Below, one piece after another: positions 1-6,603 of a stretch of 10,524 nucleotides of DNA. The position numbers were made by a program, and so were the translations under genes. This stretch comes from an uncultured Spirochaetaceae bacterium (GTDB lineage: Bacteria > Spirochaetota > Spirochaetia > Treponematales > Treponemataceae): assembly GCA_902773215.1 (NCBI GenBank), contig CACYDQ010000276.1, positions 1 through 10,524 on the forward strand, given 5' to 3'. Every line of letters starts with the position of its first letter. Position 1 is the first letter of the stretch. The notes under the pieces are model-generated. The model saw nothing but the letters and a program-made list of their open reading frames with translations. It ran no database searches and had not been told where the DNA came from.

Positions 1-1053
1 GACACCTTCCCCGTCGGGACGAAGTTTGAATGGAAGTTCGCCGGTGCAACGACCTTCACCACGGCGCCTACGGCCGATGACGAAACCGACCAGATCCGAA
101 ACCAAACTGCGGGCGAGATATGCGGGGAGCCCGGAACCCCCGGGACACCCTCCTTGACGACGGCATCCACATACACCATAGCATGCAGGGCCGTCCTGGA
201 AGGAGCAGACCTTCCAACCAACGCGACGGCATCGATAAGCATGCAGCAGCTCTTTACTCCGGCAGCCGTGGCAGCTTTCTTGGCAGACCCGTCAAACCCT
301 GCTTTTGCGGCCTTAGGAATCACGGGTGTTGGCTCCCTTGCCCAGCCTTACAAGCTGCCCCCTGTTTTAGGTATAAGCAACGACCTTGCTGACCCTTCTG
401 ACCCTTACAGCAGCTCTTTAGTTACCCTCGGGCGCGCGATGAACAACAGCGCTGTTAAGTACGTAGACCTGTCGGAAACGCAGCTGCCTGACGGACTCGA
501 TATGGTAGGTGCCTTTGCAGGCTGTGAAAAACTGGTCGTGCCACCACAGTTGCCTTCCGATGTGACGAGCTTGGAGAGAACCTTTAGTGGCTGCTTCAAC
601 TTGAAAACTGCCCCGGAGATACCCGCCAGTGTGACTAACATGAAAGCATGCTTCAACGGGTGCTCCGGCTTGCAAGCCGCCCCGGAGATACCTGCCAACG
701 TGACGGAAATGAGCCAGTGTTTCTGCGGATGCATCTCTCTGACCGGCAACGTCGTCATCAAGACGACAAGCGTTCCCGCCCAGGACCATCTTGTAGTTGG
801 TGGATATGTCGGCGATGGTGACGGCTGGCACATGGCGTTTGCAAGCAGCTCGAGCAGCAACAGTGTGGCACTTTCGGGCATAACCGTGTATGTCGCAGAC
901 TCCAGCGTAAAGGATGCAATTCTTCTCAATTGTAGTGGCATTAACAGAACTGACAAGAATTTCAACAACAACTATGGCCTTGCTGATAGAATACTAGTCG
1001 TAGGCGAACCAGGCCCAGGAGGGGCCATAGTCGACTGGCCGACCACCCCGTAA
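1..1053 (+). CDS. Surface leucine-rich-repeat protein (BspA/DUF285-like), 5' truncated by window edge
   Basis: The frame is open from base 1, without a stop, to TAA at 1051-1053, so about 350 C-terminal residues are visible and the true start lies upstream. An internal TTG at 154 is not needed as a start. The visible part begins with a low-complexity stretch ending in a GTPGTPS linker, then about 110 residues without a recognised motif, then tandem 23-residue repeats (residues about 168-250) of the pattern [L/M]xxxFxGCxxLxxxPxIPxxVTx. A tail with a SGITVYV strand follows. FxGCxxL repeats are typical of the BspA-like/DUF285 leucine-rich-repeat family, which is common on the surface of treponemes and other gut and oral bacteria and is linked to adhesion. 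Export cannot be shown because the N-terminus is missing. Codon use is less GC-biased than in the genes from 2171 on, which fits an accessory gene. Family assignment is fairly sure; ligand unknown. Confidence 0.75.
   Translation, partial: DTFPVGTKFEWKFAGATTFTTAPTADDETDQIRNQTAGEICGEPGTPGTPSLTTASTYTIACRAVLEGADLPTNATASISMQQLFTPAAVAAFLADPSNPAFAALGITGVGSLAQPYKLPPVLGISNDLADPSDPYSSSLVTLGRAMNNSAVKYVDLSETQLPDGLDMVGAFAGCEKLVVPPQLPSDVTSLERTFSGCFNLKTAPEIPASVTNMKACFNGCSGLQAAPEIPANVTEMSQCFCGCISLTGNVVIKTTSVPAQDHLVVGGYVGDGDGWHMAFASSSSSNSVALSGITVYVADSSVKDAILLNCSGINRTDKNFNNNYGLADRILVVGEPGPGGAIVDWPTTP
502..750 (+). repeat. Tandem 69-nt (23-aa) LRR coding repeats
   Basis: Three full units at 502-570, 571-639 and 640-708 and a partial unit at 709-750 encode the BspA-like repeat. 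Every unit starts with Met or Leu and carries an FxGC core. Units two and three share the nucleotide core GCCCCGGAGATACC (611-624 and 680-693) followed by a near-identical CCAGCGTGAC-type stretch, whereas unit one has diverged. The near identity suggests fairly recent duplication or gene conversion of units two and three. Confidence 0.8.
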
Positions 1054-1068
1054 GTGCGCCCGCCCCCG

Positions 1069-1387
1069 TGCACCGGCCGCGTCTACTTCCTCAGCCGCCC
1101 GCGCAGGTTCGGCAAGTCCCTCCTCATTTCCACGCTCAAGTGCTACTTCGAGGGCAGGACGCAGCGACATGACGGTGGAGACACAGGATGCGGTATACGT
1201 CTTTGAGTTCAAGCTTGACGGAACGGTGGAAGAGGCCCTCGCGCAGATAGATTCAAAGGGATACCTCATACCCTACGAGGCATCCGTCGGGGCGGACGGC
1301 AGGCCCAAGAAGCTCTTCAAGATAGGAGCGAGCTTTGACGCGCAGACCCGGACGCTCGGCGGCTGGAAGGTCGCGGAGGGTACATAA
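1069..1387 (+). pseudogene. Remnant of AAA-ATPase-like / PD-(D/E)XK nuclease family gene
   Basis: Two pieces of one known family lie side by side in different frames. From 1072, frame 1 reads TGRVYFLSRPRRFGKSLL and continues to a CYFEG motif. This is the P-loop region of AAA-ATPase-like (PF09820) proteins, and the frame stops at TGA 1204-1206. From 1169, frame 2 encodes a 72-residue tail with YVFEFKLDGTVEEALAQID and a KIGASFDAQTRTLGGW end. This is the C-terminal PDDEXK_9-type domain, with the ExK half of its nuclease motif in EFK. Intact members have about 500 residues, so the N-terminal start and several hundred central residues are missing and the junction near 1160-1170 changes frame. The fragment starts only a few bases after the upstream stop at 1053. 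The piece 1169-1387 could in principle be translated from its ATG, but no Shine-Dalgarno site is evident. In treponemes such genes occur in many copies, which favours recombination-driven decay. Function in intact members is unknown. Confidence 0.8.
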
Positions 1388-1400
1388 GGAGAGCCCGTTT

Positions 1401-1445
1401 AGGGGTGGCCTAAATGTCCGGCACACGGCCGGACAGCCCTTTTTT
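1401..1445 (+). terminator. Rho-independent terminator after the pseudogene
   Basis: A perfect 8-bp stem TGTCCGGC/GCCGGACA (1415-1422 with 1428-1435, loop ACACG) can be extended by AGGG at 1401-1404 with CCCT at 1437-1440. A run of six T residues (1440-1445) follows. It would end transcription from the pseudogene side and insulate the DUF4258 gene. The T-run directly abuts the putative promoter of the next gene. Confidence 0.75.
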
Positions 1446-1446
1446 G

Positions 1447-1475
1447 TGTACATCCGAATAAAAAAACAGTATACT
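1447..1475 (+). promoter_or_regulatory. Putative sigma70-type promoter of the DUF4258/zinc-finger pair
   Basis: A good -10 box TATACT lies at 1470-1475. Seventeen bases upstream lies a weak -35-like TGTACA (1447-1452); TTGTGT at 1444-1449 is an alternative with 20-bp spacing. The predicted transcription start, about seven bases after the -10, coincides with the ATG at 1482, and no Shine-Dalgarno sequence fits between. The gene may therefore be read from a leaderless mRNA. The -10 is convincing; the -35 is not. Confidence 0.5.
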
Positions 1476-1481
1476 ACCTGT

Positions 1482-1799
1482 ATGGTTTCGATTGAGCATC
1501 TGCGTCGGATCTGTCAGAATGGAAATGTATTCGTTACGAATCATGCGATGGAACGGTGCCGGCAAAGGGGAATTCTGGTAAAAGATATCCTCCATGCCGT
1601 CGAAACTGGTGAAATCATAGAGACCTACCCGGACGATTTTCCGTTCCCGAGCTGTTTGGTATGCGGAAAATCGGTGGAAGGCAGTATAATCCATGTCTGT
1701 ATGAGTGATGAAGGTGAAAGCAGCAAGATAATTACCGCATATAAGCCTGATTCAGACCGGTGGAATGAAGGTTTCAAGAGCAGAAAGGAGGTTCGCTAA
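1482..1799 (+). CDS. DUF4258 domain protein, candidate toxin of a small TA-like pair
   Basis: The product has 105 residues. The pattern 'hhTNHAMERCRQRGI' near residues 18-31, followed by a segment on induction of a helix and a strand (HAVETGEIIETYPDD) and a C-terminal IITAYKPD motif, matches the DUF4258 family (PF14076). These are small basic proteins with a histidine/arginine-rich core that are often encoded beside YgiT/MqsA-type zinc-finger proteins. On that basis it is a candidate toxin, perhaps an RNase of the RelE/BrnT-like type, but no catalytic residue can be named. The reading frame is open upstream to 1335; ATG 1482 was chosen because family members start at this point and the -10 box lies just before it. 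It overlaps the Shine-Dalgarno site of the next gene with its last codons, so the two are co-translated. GC content and codon choice are visibly lower in GC than in neighbours, suggesting acquisition by transfer. Confidence 0.75.
   Translation: MVSIEHLRRICQNGNVFVTNHAMERCRQRGILVKDILHAVETGEIIETYPDDFPFPSCLVCGKSVEGSIIHVCMSDEGESSKIITAYKPDSDRWNEGFKSRKEVR
1786..1791 (+). promoter_or_regulatory. Strong Shine-Dalgarno site that fixes the start of the zinc-finger gene
   Basis: AGGAGG lies inside the final codons of the DUF4258 gene, nine bases before ATG 1801. It supports ATG 1801 over an upstream in-frame alternative at 1765. It also suggests that the second protein is made at a higher rate than the first, which has no such site; this is the usual arrangement when an antitoxin must exceed its toxin. 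Confidence 0.8.
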
Positions 1800-1800
1800 C

Positions 1801-2031
1801 ATGAAATGCCTTGCCTGTAAGACTGACGGGATGATTGATGCGACGGCAACGTACTTCGCAAGCATTCGGAACTGCTATGTCATTATCGAGAACGTTCCGT
1901 GCAGGAAGTGCCCGCAGTGCGGCGAAGAGGTTTTTTCTCTGGACGTTCTGGGCCGCATCGATGAAATTCTGGAAGGGCTGACGAATCCCTCCGGAAAAGT
2001 GTGCATTATGGAATACAAGTCTGCCGCCTGA
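1801..2031 (+). CDS. YgiT/MqsA-type zinc-finger protein, candidate antitoxin
   Basis: The 76-residue product has CLAC at residues 3-6 and CPQC at 37-40, the four cysteines that bind zinc in the YgiT-type finger found at the N-terminus of MqsA antitoxins. Between them lies a beta-strand segment (CYVIIENVPC), and after them the usual GEEVFSLDVLGRIDEILEG helix. Full MqsA (about 130 residues) also has a DNA-binding helix-turn-helix domain. That domain is absent here, so autoregulation by this protein alone is doubtful. Its start is one base after the stop of the DUF4258 gene and has a strong Shine-Dalgarno site. Pairing with DUF4258 is a recurrent arrangement, and the inferred role is to neutralise the upstream protein. 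Family assignment is sure; antitoxin activity is inferred. Confidence 0.8.
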   Translation: MKCLACKTDGMIDATATYFASIRNCYVIIENVPCRKCPQCGEEVFSLDVLGRIDEILEGLTNPSGKVCIMEYKSAA

Positions 2032-2049
2032 CACCTATGACAAAGGTTC

Positions 2050-2070
2050 TGCCCGTGGCACCCACGGGCA
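2050..2070 (+). terminator. Possible transcription-stop hairpin after the zinc-finger gene
   Basis: A perfect 9-bp inverted repeat TGCCCGTGG/CCACGGGCA with a 3-base loop lies 19 bases after the stop codon. The downstream sequence AAATCGCC lacks a T-run, so as an intrinsic terminator it is incomplete. It may stabilise the 3' end of the message or work with a termination factor. Confidence 0.4.
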
Positions 2071-2142
2071 AAATCGCCAAATATCCTCTTTAAAATCCCC
2101 CTTTACGCCGCCGATAATCTAGATGAAGCAGGCTTTTTAGGC

Positions 2143-2160
2143 TATACTAGGAGCAAGAGG
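2143..2160 (+). promoter_or_regulatory. Putative -10 box and Shine-Dalgarno site of the LysM-protein operon
   Basis: TATACT at 2143-2148 is a good -10 match. The place for a -35 (near 2120-2125) holds no recognisable TTGACA-like sequence, so activation or another sigma preference is possible. AAGAGG at 2155-2160 lies ten bases before ATG 2171 and fixes the start. The predicted leader would be only about 15 bases long. Confidence 0.45.
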
Positions 2161-2170
2161 TTATCATCTG

Positions 2171-4450
2171 ATGGATAAAATAGGAATCAAGCTGGCTGAC
2201 GGCTCTTTTTACCCGATTCTGGAAGACGGAAAGCCCGAGAAAAAAAACATATCGCTGACGACCGTCAAGGACAACCAGACGACCGTGCACGTGGACCTGT
2301 TTCGCTCCCCGAGCGGAGGGATGGAGGACGCGCAGTACATCGATACCCTTGAGATAGACAACCTGAACCCCCACACCAACGGGGACCCCAACCTCAGCTT
2401 CGACATATCGCTGGATGAGGACGGATCCCTCTCTGCCGAGATACACGATCCCGAGACGGGGCTTCAATCCTCCCGCAAGGTAAGCATTTCCTCCCTTGGC
2501 AATACGGTCGCGGAGAAACTCCCCGCCCGTGCCCCGGATCTCTCCCTGAAAGACGCGGAGGATGCGGACGAACCTATTGAGCTTGGTCACCACAAGGACA
2601 CGGACGAGTACGTCAAGGAAATGGAGGACATCTTCAAGGCCCCCGAGCAGGACGTTTCGGAGGACGAAAAGGCGGACAGCTCCTTTGATGAAATAGTCAA
2701 CGACATCTCGAACATAGGCAAGGACGCCGATTCCCAGGAGGAAAACGAAGTGATAGGCCCTTCACCAAACAACGAGTCTTTCGCGTTCGACGATTTTGAC
2801 GGCGGCACGGCCACAAAGAAAGACGAGGTCGCAAAGGAGCCGATTGAAGAGATTTCGGCAGATGAGGCCCTGCCCAAGGACGCGGAGTTCGTGGATTCGT
2901 CCGGGGACGAGCCCCTGGACATGCCCGAGACCCTGGGCGCGCTCGATGAGGGGGCCGACCAGCCCGACTTCGGCTTCAAGGAGCTTGCGGACAGCAGCGC
3001 GGCGGAGTCCGCCTCCACAGAAAGCACGGCAGAGCCGGAAGCCCCGGTTCAGGACGAGGACGGCTTCGAGGAGCTCGGGACCCTGCCTGACTGGAGCACG
3101 GGCGGACTGGAAGAGGGCGACGACGAGGAGCTTTCCTCCCTCCCGGCCTTTGCCTCTGACGACACGGTTGTGTCCGAATCTGATGAGGACAAGACCGCTG
3201 ACAACGATGACAACCTGGACGAGGAGAACCTGGAGCTCGCCTCGTTCGATGCGGAAGGCGCGGATGATTTGTCCGAGCCCGTAGTGGCGGCATCCGATGA
3301 GACGGAGATGCAGGACAAATCCCTGCCGGAGGAGCTTCCGCCCGAAAGCGTCGCGGAAGAAGCCGGCAATACCGAGGAGGAAGCGGAAAAAACTGCCTCC
3401 GCCGGGCTTGAGAGTTCCGGCGGACCTGACGACGGCGACGACCTGGACAAGCTGGACCTGCCCAGCATGAACCTCTTCGACGAATCATCGCCCGTCACGA
3501 AATCAGCCGCAAGCGACGACCCCTGGGCAGGGGAGGCGGCCGTGACAAAAAGCAGCCTGTTTGACGAGCCCGTAACGCCCGCAGAACCCGCAGCAAATGA
3601 CTTCGAGCTGCCTGACCTGGGCTTCGATGATGCGGTGACGGAGGAGGCAGACACAAGCTTCGAGCTGCCGGACTTTGACCACGCCTCGTCCGCTTCATCA
3701 TACGCGGCATCTTCGAGCGCGTTCGATGACTTTGACTCCAGCCTCAGATCGACATCCGACTGGCCGTCGCTCGACCTGGACGGGGATGACGCAAGCCCTG
3801 CATCCGGCGAATCCTTCACGCCTGACAATATGTTCGACAACCTCTATGACAAGGAAACGATAGAAGGAAAATCCTCCGACGGCTATGAGGAGGAGAAGCG
3901 GGGGACAAGGGTCCCGATGATAATCTGCATCGCCTGCGCGATTATCTGCATCCTCTGTCTCTTCTTCCTCTTCGTCATACCGACCCGCTTCAACGTCCTG
4001 CGCCGGGACGGCTCCCAGGCAATCGCGATGAACGACAAGAGGTCTTCCTCCAGGCCCGAGGGCAAATCCTCCGTCGGCGGCAATGAGGGCTCCGGGATTA
4101 CGGACAGTTCCGCCGCGGGCAAGGACCAGAGCTCTGCGGGCGATTTGATAAAGCCCGCCTCCACGGCAAACGTCTCGGCCCCCCTTCCCAAGGTGGAGAG
4201 CGTCCCCGCAAAAGAGAACGAGATTGTCATCGCGACCGTGCCCTCCGTCGTCGTGCCGGAGACTCCGGTCAAGAACGCAAAGAAGATTCCGGACATCCAG
4301 TACAAGGTCGTATGGGGTGACACGCTCTGGGACATCGCGAGCGCATATTACAAGAACCCGTGGAAATACACGGTCCTGGCGGAATACAACCACCTGAAGA
4401 ACCCGAACTTTATACAGACCGGCTCCATCCTGCTCATTCCGGCAGAATAG
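2171..4450 (+). CDS. Acidic single-pass membrane protein: Hsp70-SBD-like N-domain, long acidic linker, C-terminal LysM
   Basis: The product has 759 residues. Residues 1-110 resemble the substrate-binding beta-sandwich of DnaK/Hsp70: a DNQTTVHVDLF strand (34-44), a DTLEIDNLNP segment (58-67) and the closing LSFDISLDEDGSLSAEIHD (75-93) followed by PETG, matching the DnaK order DNQ-x-hydrophobic, LxGINP, and VTFDIDADGIL...DKxTG. No ATPase domain or helical lid is present. Residues about 115-575 are a highly acidic, Ser/Pro-rich and probably disordered stretch with recurring FDDFD (206-210, 518-522) and FELPD (478-482, 497-501) motifs. One membrane helix follows at about 583-604 after a basic KRGTR, then a Ser/Pro-rich spacer and a LysM domain at 709-757 (GDTLWDIASAYY core). 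The acidic part should be cytoplasmic and the LysM periplasmic, bound to peptidoglycan. Three bases separate it from the transglycosylase gene. LysM and membrane span are sure; the SBD resemblance was judged by eye. Confidence 0.8.
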   Translation: MDKIGIKLADGSFYPILEDGKPEKKNISLTTVKDNQTTVHVDLFRSPSGGMEDAQYIDTLEIDNLNPHTNGDPNLSFDISLDEDGSLSAEIHDPETGLQSSRKVSISSLGNTVAEKLPARAPDLSLKDAEDADEPIELGHHKDTDEYVKEMEDIFKAPEQDVSEDEKADSSFDEIVNDISNIGKDADSQEENEVIGPSPNNESFAFDDFDGGTATKKDEVAKEPIEEISADEALPKDAEFVDSSGDEPLDMPETLGALDEGADQPDFGFKELADSSAAESASTESTAEPEAPVQDEDGFEELGTLPDWSTGGLEEGDDEELSSLPAFASDDTVVSESDEDKTADNDDNLDEENLELASFDAEGADDLSEPVVAASDETEMQDKSLPEELPPESVAEEAGNTEEEAEKTASAGLESSGGPDDGDDLDKLDLPSMNLFDESSPVTKSAASDDPWAGEAAVTKSSLFDEPVTPAEPAANDFELPDLGFDDAVTEEADTSFELPDFDHASSASSYAASSSAFDDFDSSLRSTSDWPSLDLDGDDASPASGESFTPDNMFDNLYDKETIEGKSSDGYEEEKRGTRVPMIICIACAIICILCLFFLFVIPTRFNVLRRDGSQAIAMNDKRSSSRPEGKSSVGGNEGSGITDSSAAGKDQSSAGDLIKPASTANVSAPLPKVESVPAKENEIVIATVPSVVVPETPVKNAKKIPDIQYKVVWGDTLWDIASAYYKNPWKYTVLAEYNHLKNPNFIQTGSILLIPAE

Positions 4451-4453
4451 CCC

Positions 4454-6541
4454 ATGCGAAGAAAGGCCGTAGTCCTGACCGCCCTCGTCTCCGTTTTCCT
4501 CGCCATAAACGCCAGCTGCAGCCGCAGGAAGCAGGCGGAGGAAAACACGCAGGAGAAATATGGCCGGGGAACGGAATACTTTATGGGACTCCGCTCCATG
4601 CAGATGGGAGAGGAGGCAAAGGGCAGAAGGCAGCTGCGGACGGCGAGCAAGTGCGCGAACCTCCTGATTGCCAGAAAAGCCAAGGAAGAGCTCGCCCGCT
4701 ACGAGGACGGAATCGACACCCGCATAAAGGCCCTGTCCGCCCTGTATGAGGAATACAAGGACGAGGCCGCCCTGCTCCCCCTCTGCCGGGAGCTGTTCAC
4801 GAACAAGGAATATGCCAGGCTCATCAGCGTGACCGAGGGGCTGGACCTGGCTACCTGCCACAACAACATCGCATACTACCGGCTCTGCTCGATGAACGAG
4901 AAGCACGATTCCCGCTTCTCGCAGGAGTTCCTCGCATGGTGTACCGGGAGGCCCTTTGAACGGCTTCAGTACAGCCTCTACTCCGAGCTGGCGGCCGCGC
5001 CCAAGGTCGTCAGGATGCTCTCCCTCATCTACACGCGGAACTACGGTTCGGCCTACCCGCTGACAAAGGAATTCCTGGAGGGCGGCGGCAAGGTGACCGC
5101 GCAGATTGTGAGCGCGATAGGCAAGTGCCTCCTGTACGGGTCCGCGGAATCCGCCGAAAATGCCGCCTACATGGAGAAGCATGCCTCCTCGGCCCCGGCC
5201 GGCTGCCAGTTCTACTTCTATTTCTATGCGGCCCGCCTGTACGACAGGGCGAAGGGCAGGCAGGACAAGGCGGGGGAATGTTACAAGGCCGCCCTCGCGA
5301 CGGCAAAAGACGCGTCCGGAAAGCCGGACGGGAAGCTCTACGACAACGCCCTCTGGTACTACCTTATGTCCGCGCTGGATGTCTCGCCGGAAGCCGCCGT
5401 CAAGGTGCTGGAGCGCTACCGGGACAAATGGCATGACCCCTACTACTATGACGACTTTCTGGACTCCCTCTCCTACCGCCTGCTCTCCGGTCAGTTCTGG
5501 GGCCTGTACATCAGGGCGGCCGACCTTCTCGGGGGCTTCGCAAGCAAGGAGAGCACGGCCAAATTCAATTACGTCTCCGCACGGCTCCTGCAGGAGGGCA
5601 TATACAAGCCAAAGGACATGGACGCGGAGAACGAGGCTTCCTCCCGCATGAACGCCGTGCTGGACAGCGGCACCGACATCTATTACCGGATGCTCGCAGC
5701 CTCCCGCCTGGGCGTAGGCAGGACGGAGCTCGGGGAGCGGCTCAAGCTCCTGCGGCAGGACCTGACGTTCGAACGGGACGAGGAGGCCGAGGAGCTGCTC
5801 TTGGGCTACGCGGACTTCGGCTTCCCGGAGAAGATATACGACGAGTGGCAGAACCATAAGGATTCCCTGGGGATGGACACGGTGCGGAAGCTTTCGAGCT
5901 TCCTCTTCAGCTGCGGCAAGAACCAGGAGAGCTACTACACCCAGTCCATCCGCATGGCCGCCCGCAAGCTCAACAACAGCGAGACAGCGCTTTCCGGGCT
6001 GGATGACAGCCTGTACGCCCTTTCCTACCCCCGCTCCTTCTCCGCCAAGGTCAGCGAGCATTGCGCCGAGTACAAGGTGGACGAGCACCTGATGTATGCG
6101 CTCATACGGAGCGAGAGCTTCTTTGACCCGGCAGTCATCAGTTCCGCCGGGGCAATCGGCCTGACCCAGCTGATGGAGATGACCGCCGGTGACGTGGCAA
6201 AGAAGCTTAAGATGACCAAGTATGACCTGACGGACAGCGGGACGAACATCCGCTTCGGCTCCTACTACATCTCCGAGATGATACGGCGGCTGGACGGCTC
6301 GCAGATTTTCGCCGTGTTCGCCTACAACGCGGGGATTACGAGGGTCCGCAACTGGTCCCTGTCCTTCCGGGACGAGCTCAAGAACAAGGGGGAAACGCTG
6401 CCGAACGACATCTTCCTGGAGATGCTGCCAATCAGCGAGACCCGCGAGTACGGGCGCAAAATCGTCGGGGCGGCGACAATCTACGGCCTGCTGTACTACG
6501 AGCTGTCCCCGGAAGAAGTCATCAGCCGGATTATGGGCTGA
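4454..6541 (+). CDS. Lytic transglycosylase (SLT/GH23 domain), probable lipoprotein
   Basis: The product has 695 residues. It cleaves the glycan strand of peptidoglycan between MurNAc and GlcNAc with formation of 1,6-anhydroMurNAc, if it behaves like its family. Residues 1-21 form a signal peptide (MRRK, hydrophobic core, INAS) ending at Cys22, a relaxed spirochaetal lipobox. Residues about 30-530 are helix-rich, as in the superhelical N-part of Slt70-type enzymes. The SLT domain covers about 533-680: the catalytic glutamate is E554 in IRSESFFDP, followed by SAGAIGLTQLM and AYNAG (623-627), all hallmarks of GH23. The length is close to that of Slt70. The start is three bases after the stop of the LysM gene and has no good Shine-Dalgarno site, so translation is probably coupled. 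Together the two genes point to a peptidoglycan-remodelling unit in the periplasm. A non-lipidated export form cannot be excluded. Confidence 0.9.
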   Translation: MRRKAVVLTALVSVFLAINASCSRRKQAEENTQEKYGRGTEYFMGLRSMQMGEEAKGRRQLRTASKCANLLIARKAKEELARYEDGIDTRIKALSALYEEYKDEAALLPLCRELFTNKEYARLISVTEGLDLATCHNNIAYYRLCSMNEKHDSRFSQEFLAWCTGRPFERLQYSLYSELAAAPKVVRMLSLIYTRNYGSAYPLTKEFLEGGGKVTAQIVSAIGKCLLYGSAESAENAAYMEKHASSAPAGCQFYFYFYAARLYDRAKGRQDKAGECYKAALATAKDASGKPDGKLYDNALWYYLMSALDVSPEAAVKVLERYRDKWHDPYYYDDFLDSLSYRLLSGQFWGLYIRAADLLGGFASKESTAKFNYVSARLLQEGIYKPKDMDAENEASSRMNAVLDSGTDIYYRMLAASRLGVGRTELGERLKLLRQDLTFERDEEAEELLLGYADFGFPEKIYDEWQNHKDSLGMDTVRKLSSFLFSCGKNQESYYTQSIRMAARKLNNSETALSGLDDSLYALSYPRSFSAKVSEHCAEYKVDEHLMYALIRSESFFDPAVISSAGAIGLTQLMEMTAGDVAKKLKMTKYDLTDSGTNIRFGSYYISEMIRRLDGSQIFAVFAYNAGITRVRNWSLSFRDELKNKGETLPNDIFLEMLPISETREYGRKIVGAATIYGLLYYELSPEEVISRIMG

Positions 6542-6566
6542 CGGCCCCTGAAGCTGTCCCCTCCTG

Positions 6567-6595
6567 TTTTCAAAATCCTCAAACTGTTGTAAGAT
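6567..6595 (+). promoter_or_regulatory. Weak putative promoter of the HAD gene
   Basis: TTTTCA (6567-6572), 17 bases, then TAAGAT (6590-6595) gives four of six matches at the -35 and a partial -10 match. The start of transcription would fall at about 6602, only a base or two before ATG 6604. Transcription from the upstream transglycosylase gene is the alternative, as no clear terminator lies between. Confidence 0.35.
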
Positions 6596-6603
6596 GGCTG
6601 TAT

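Noticed and set aside
405..971. 188-codon minus-strand frame opposite the LRR gene
   Set aside because: It repeats with the same 23-codon period because it mirrors the LRR repeats; no ribosome site or family signature.
2796..3488. Arg/Pro-rich frames on both strands inside the acidic linker
   Set aside because: They are alternative-frame readings of GAG/GAC/TCC-rich codons of the acidic region and have no independent support.
3698..6088. 796-codon open frame on the minus strand across the LysM and transglycosylase genes
   Set aside because: It runs antisense over the boundary of two clear genes and its translation is low-complexity (Val/Leu/Gly/Arg). Stop codons are missing because of the high third-position GC of the real genes.
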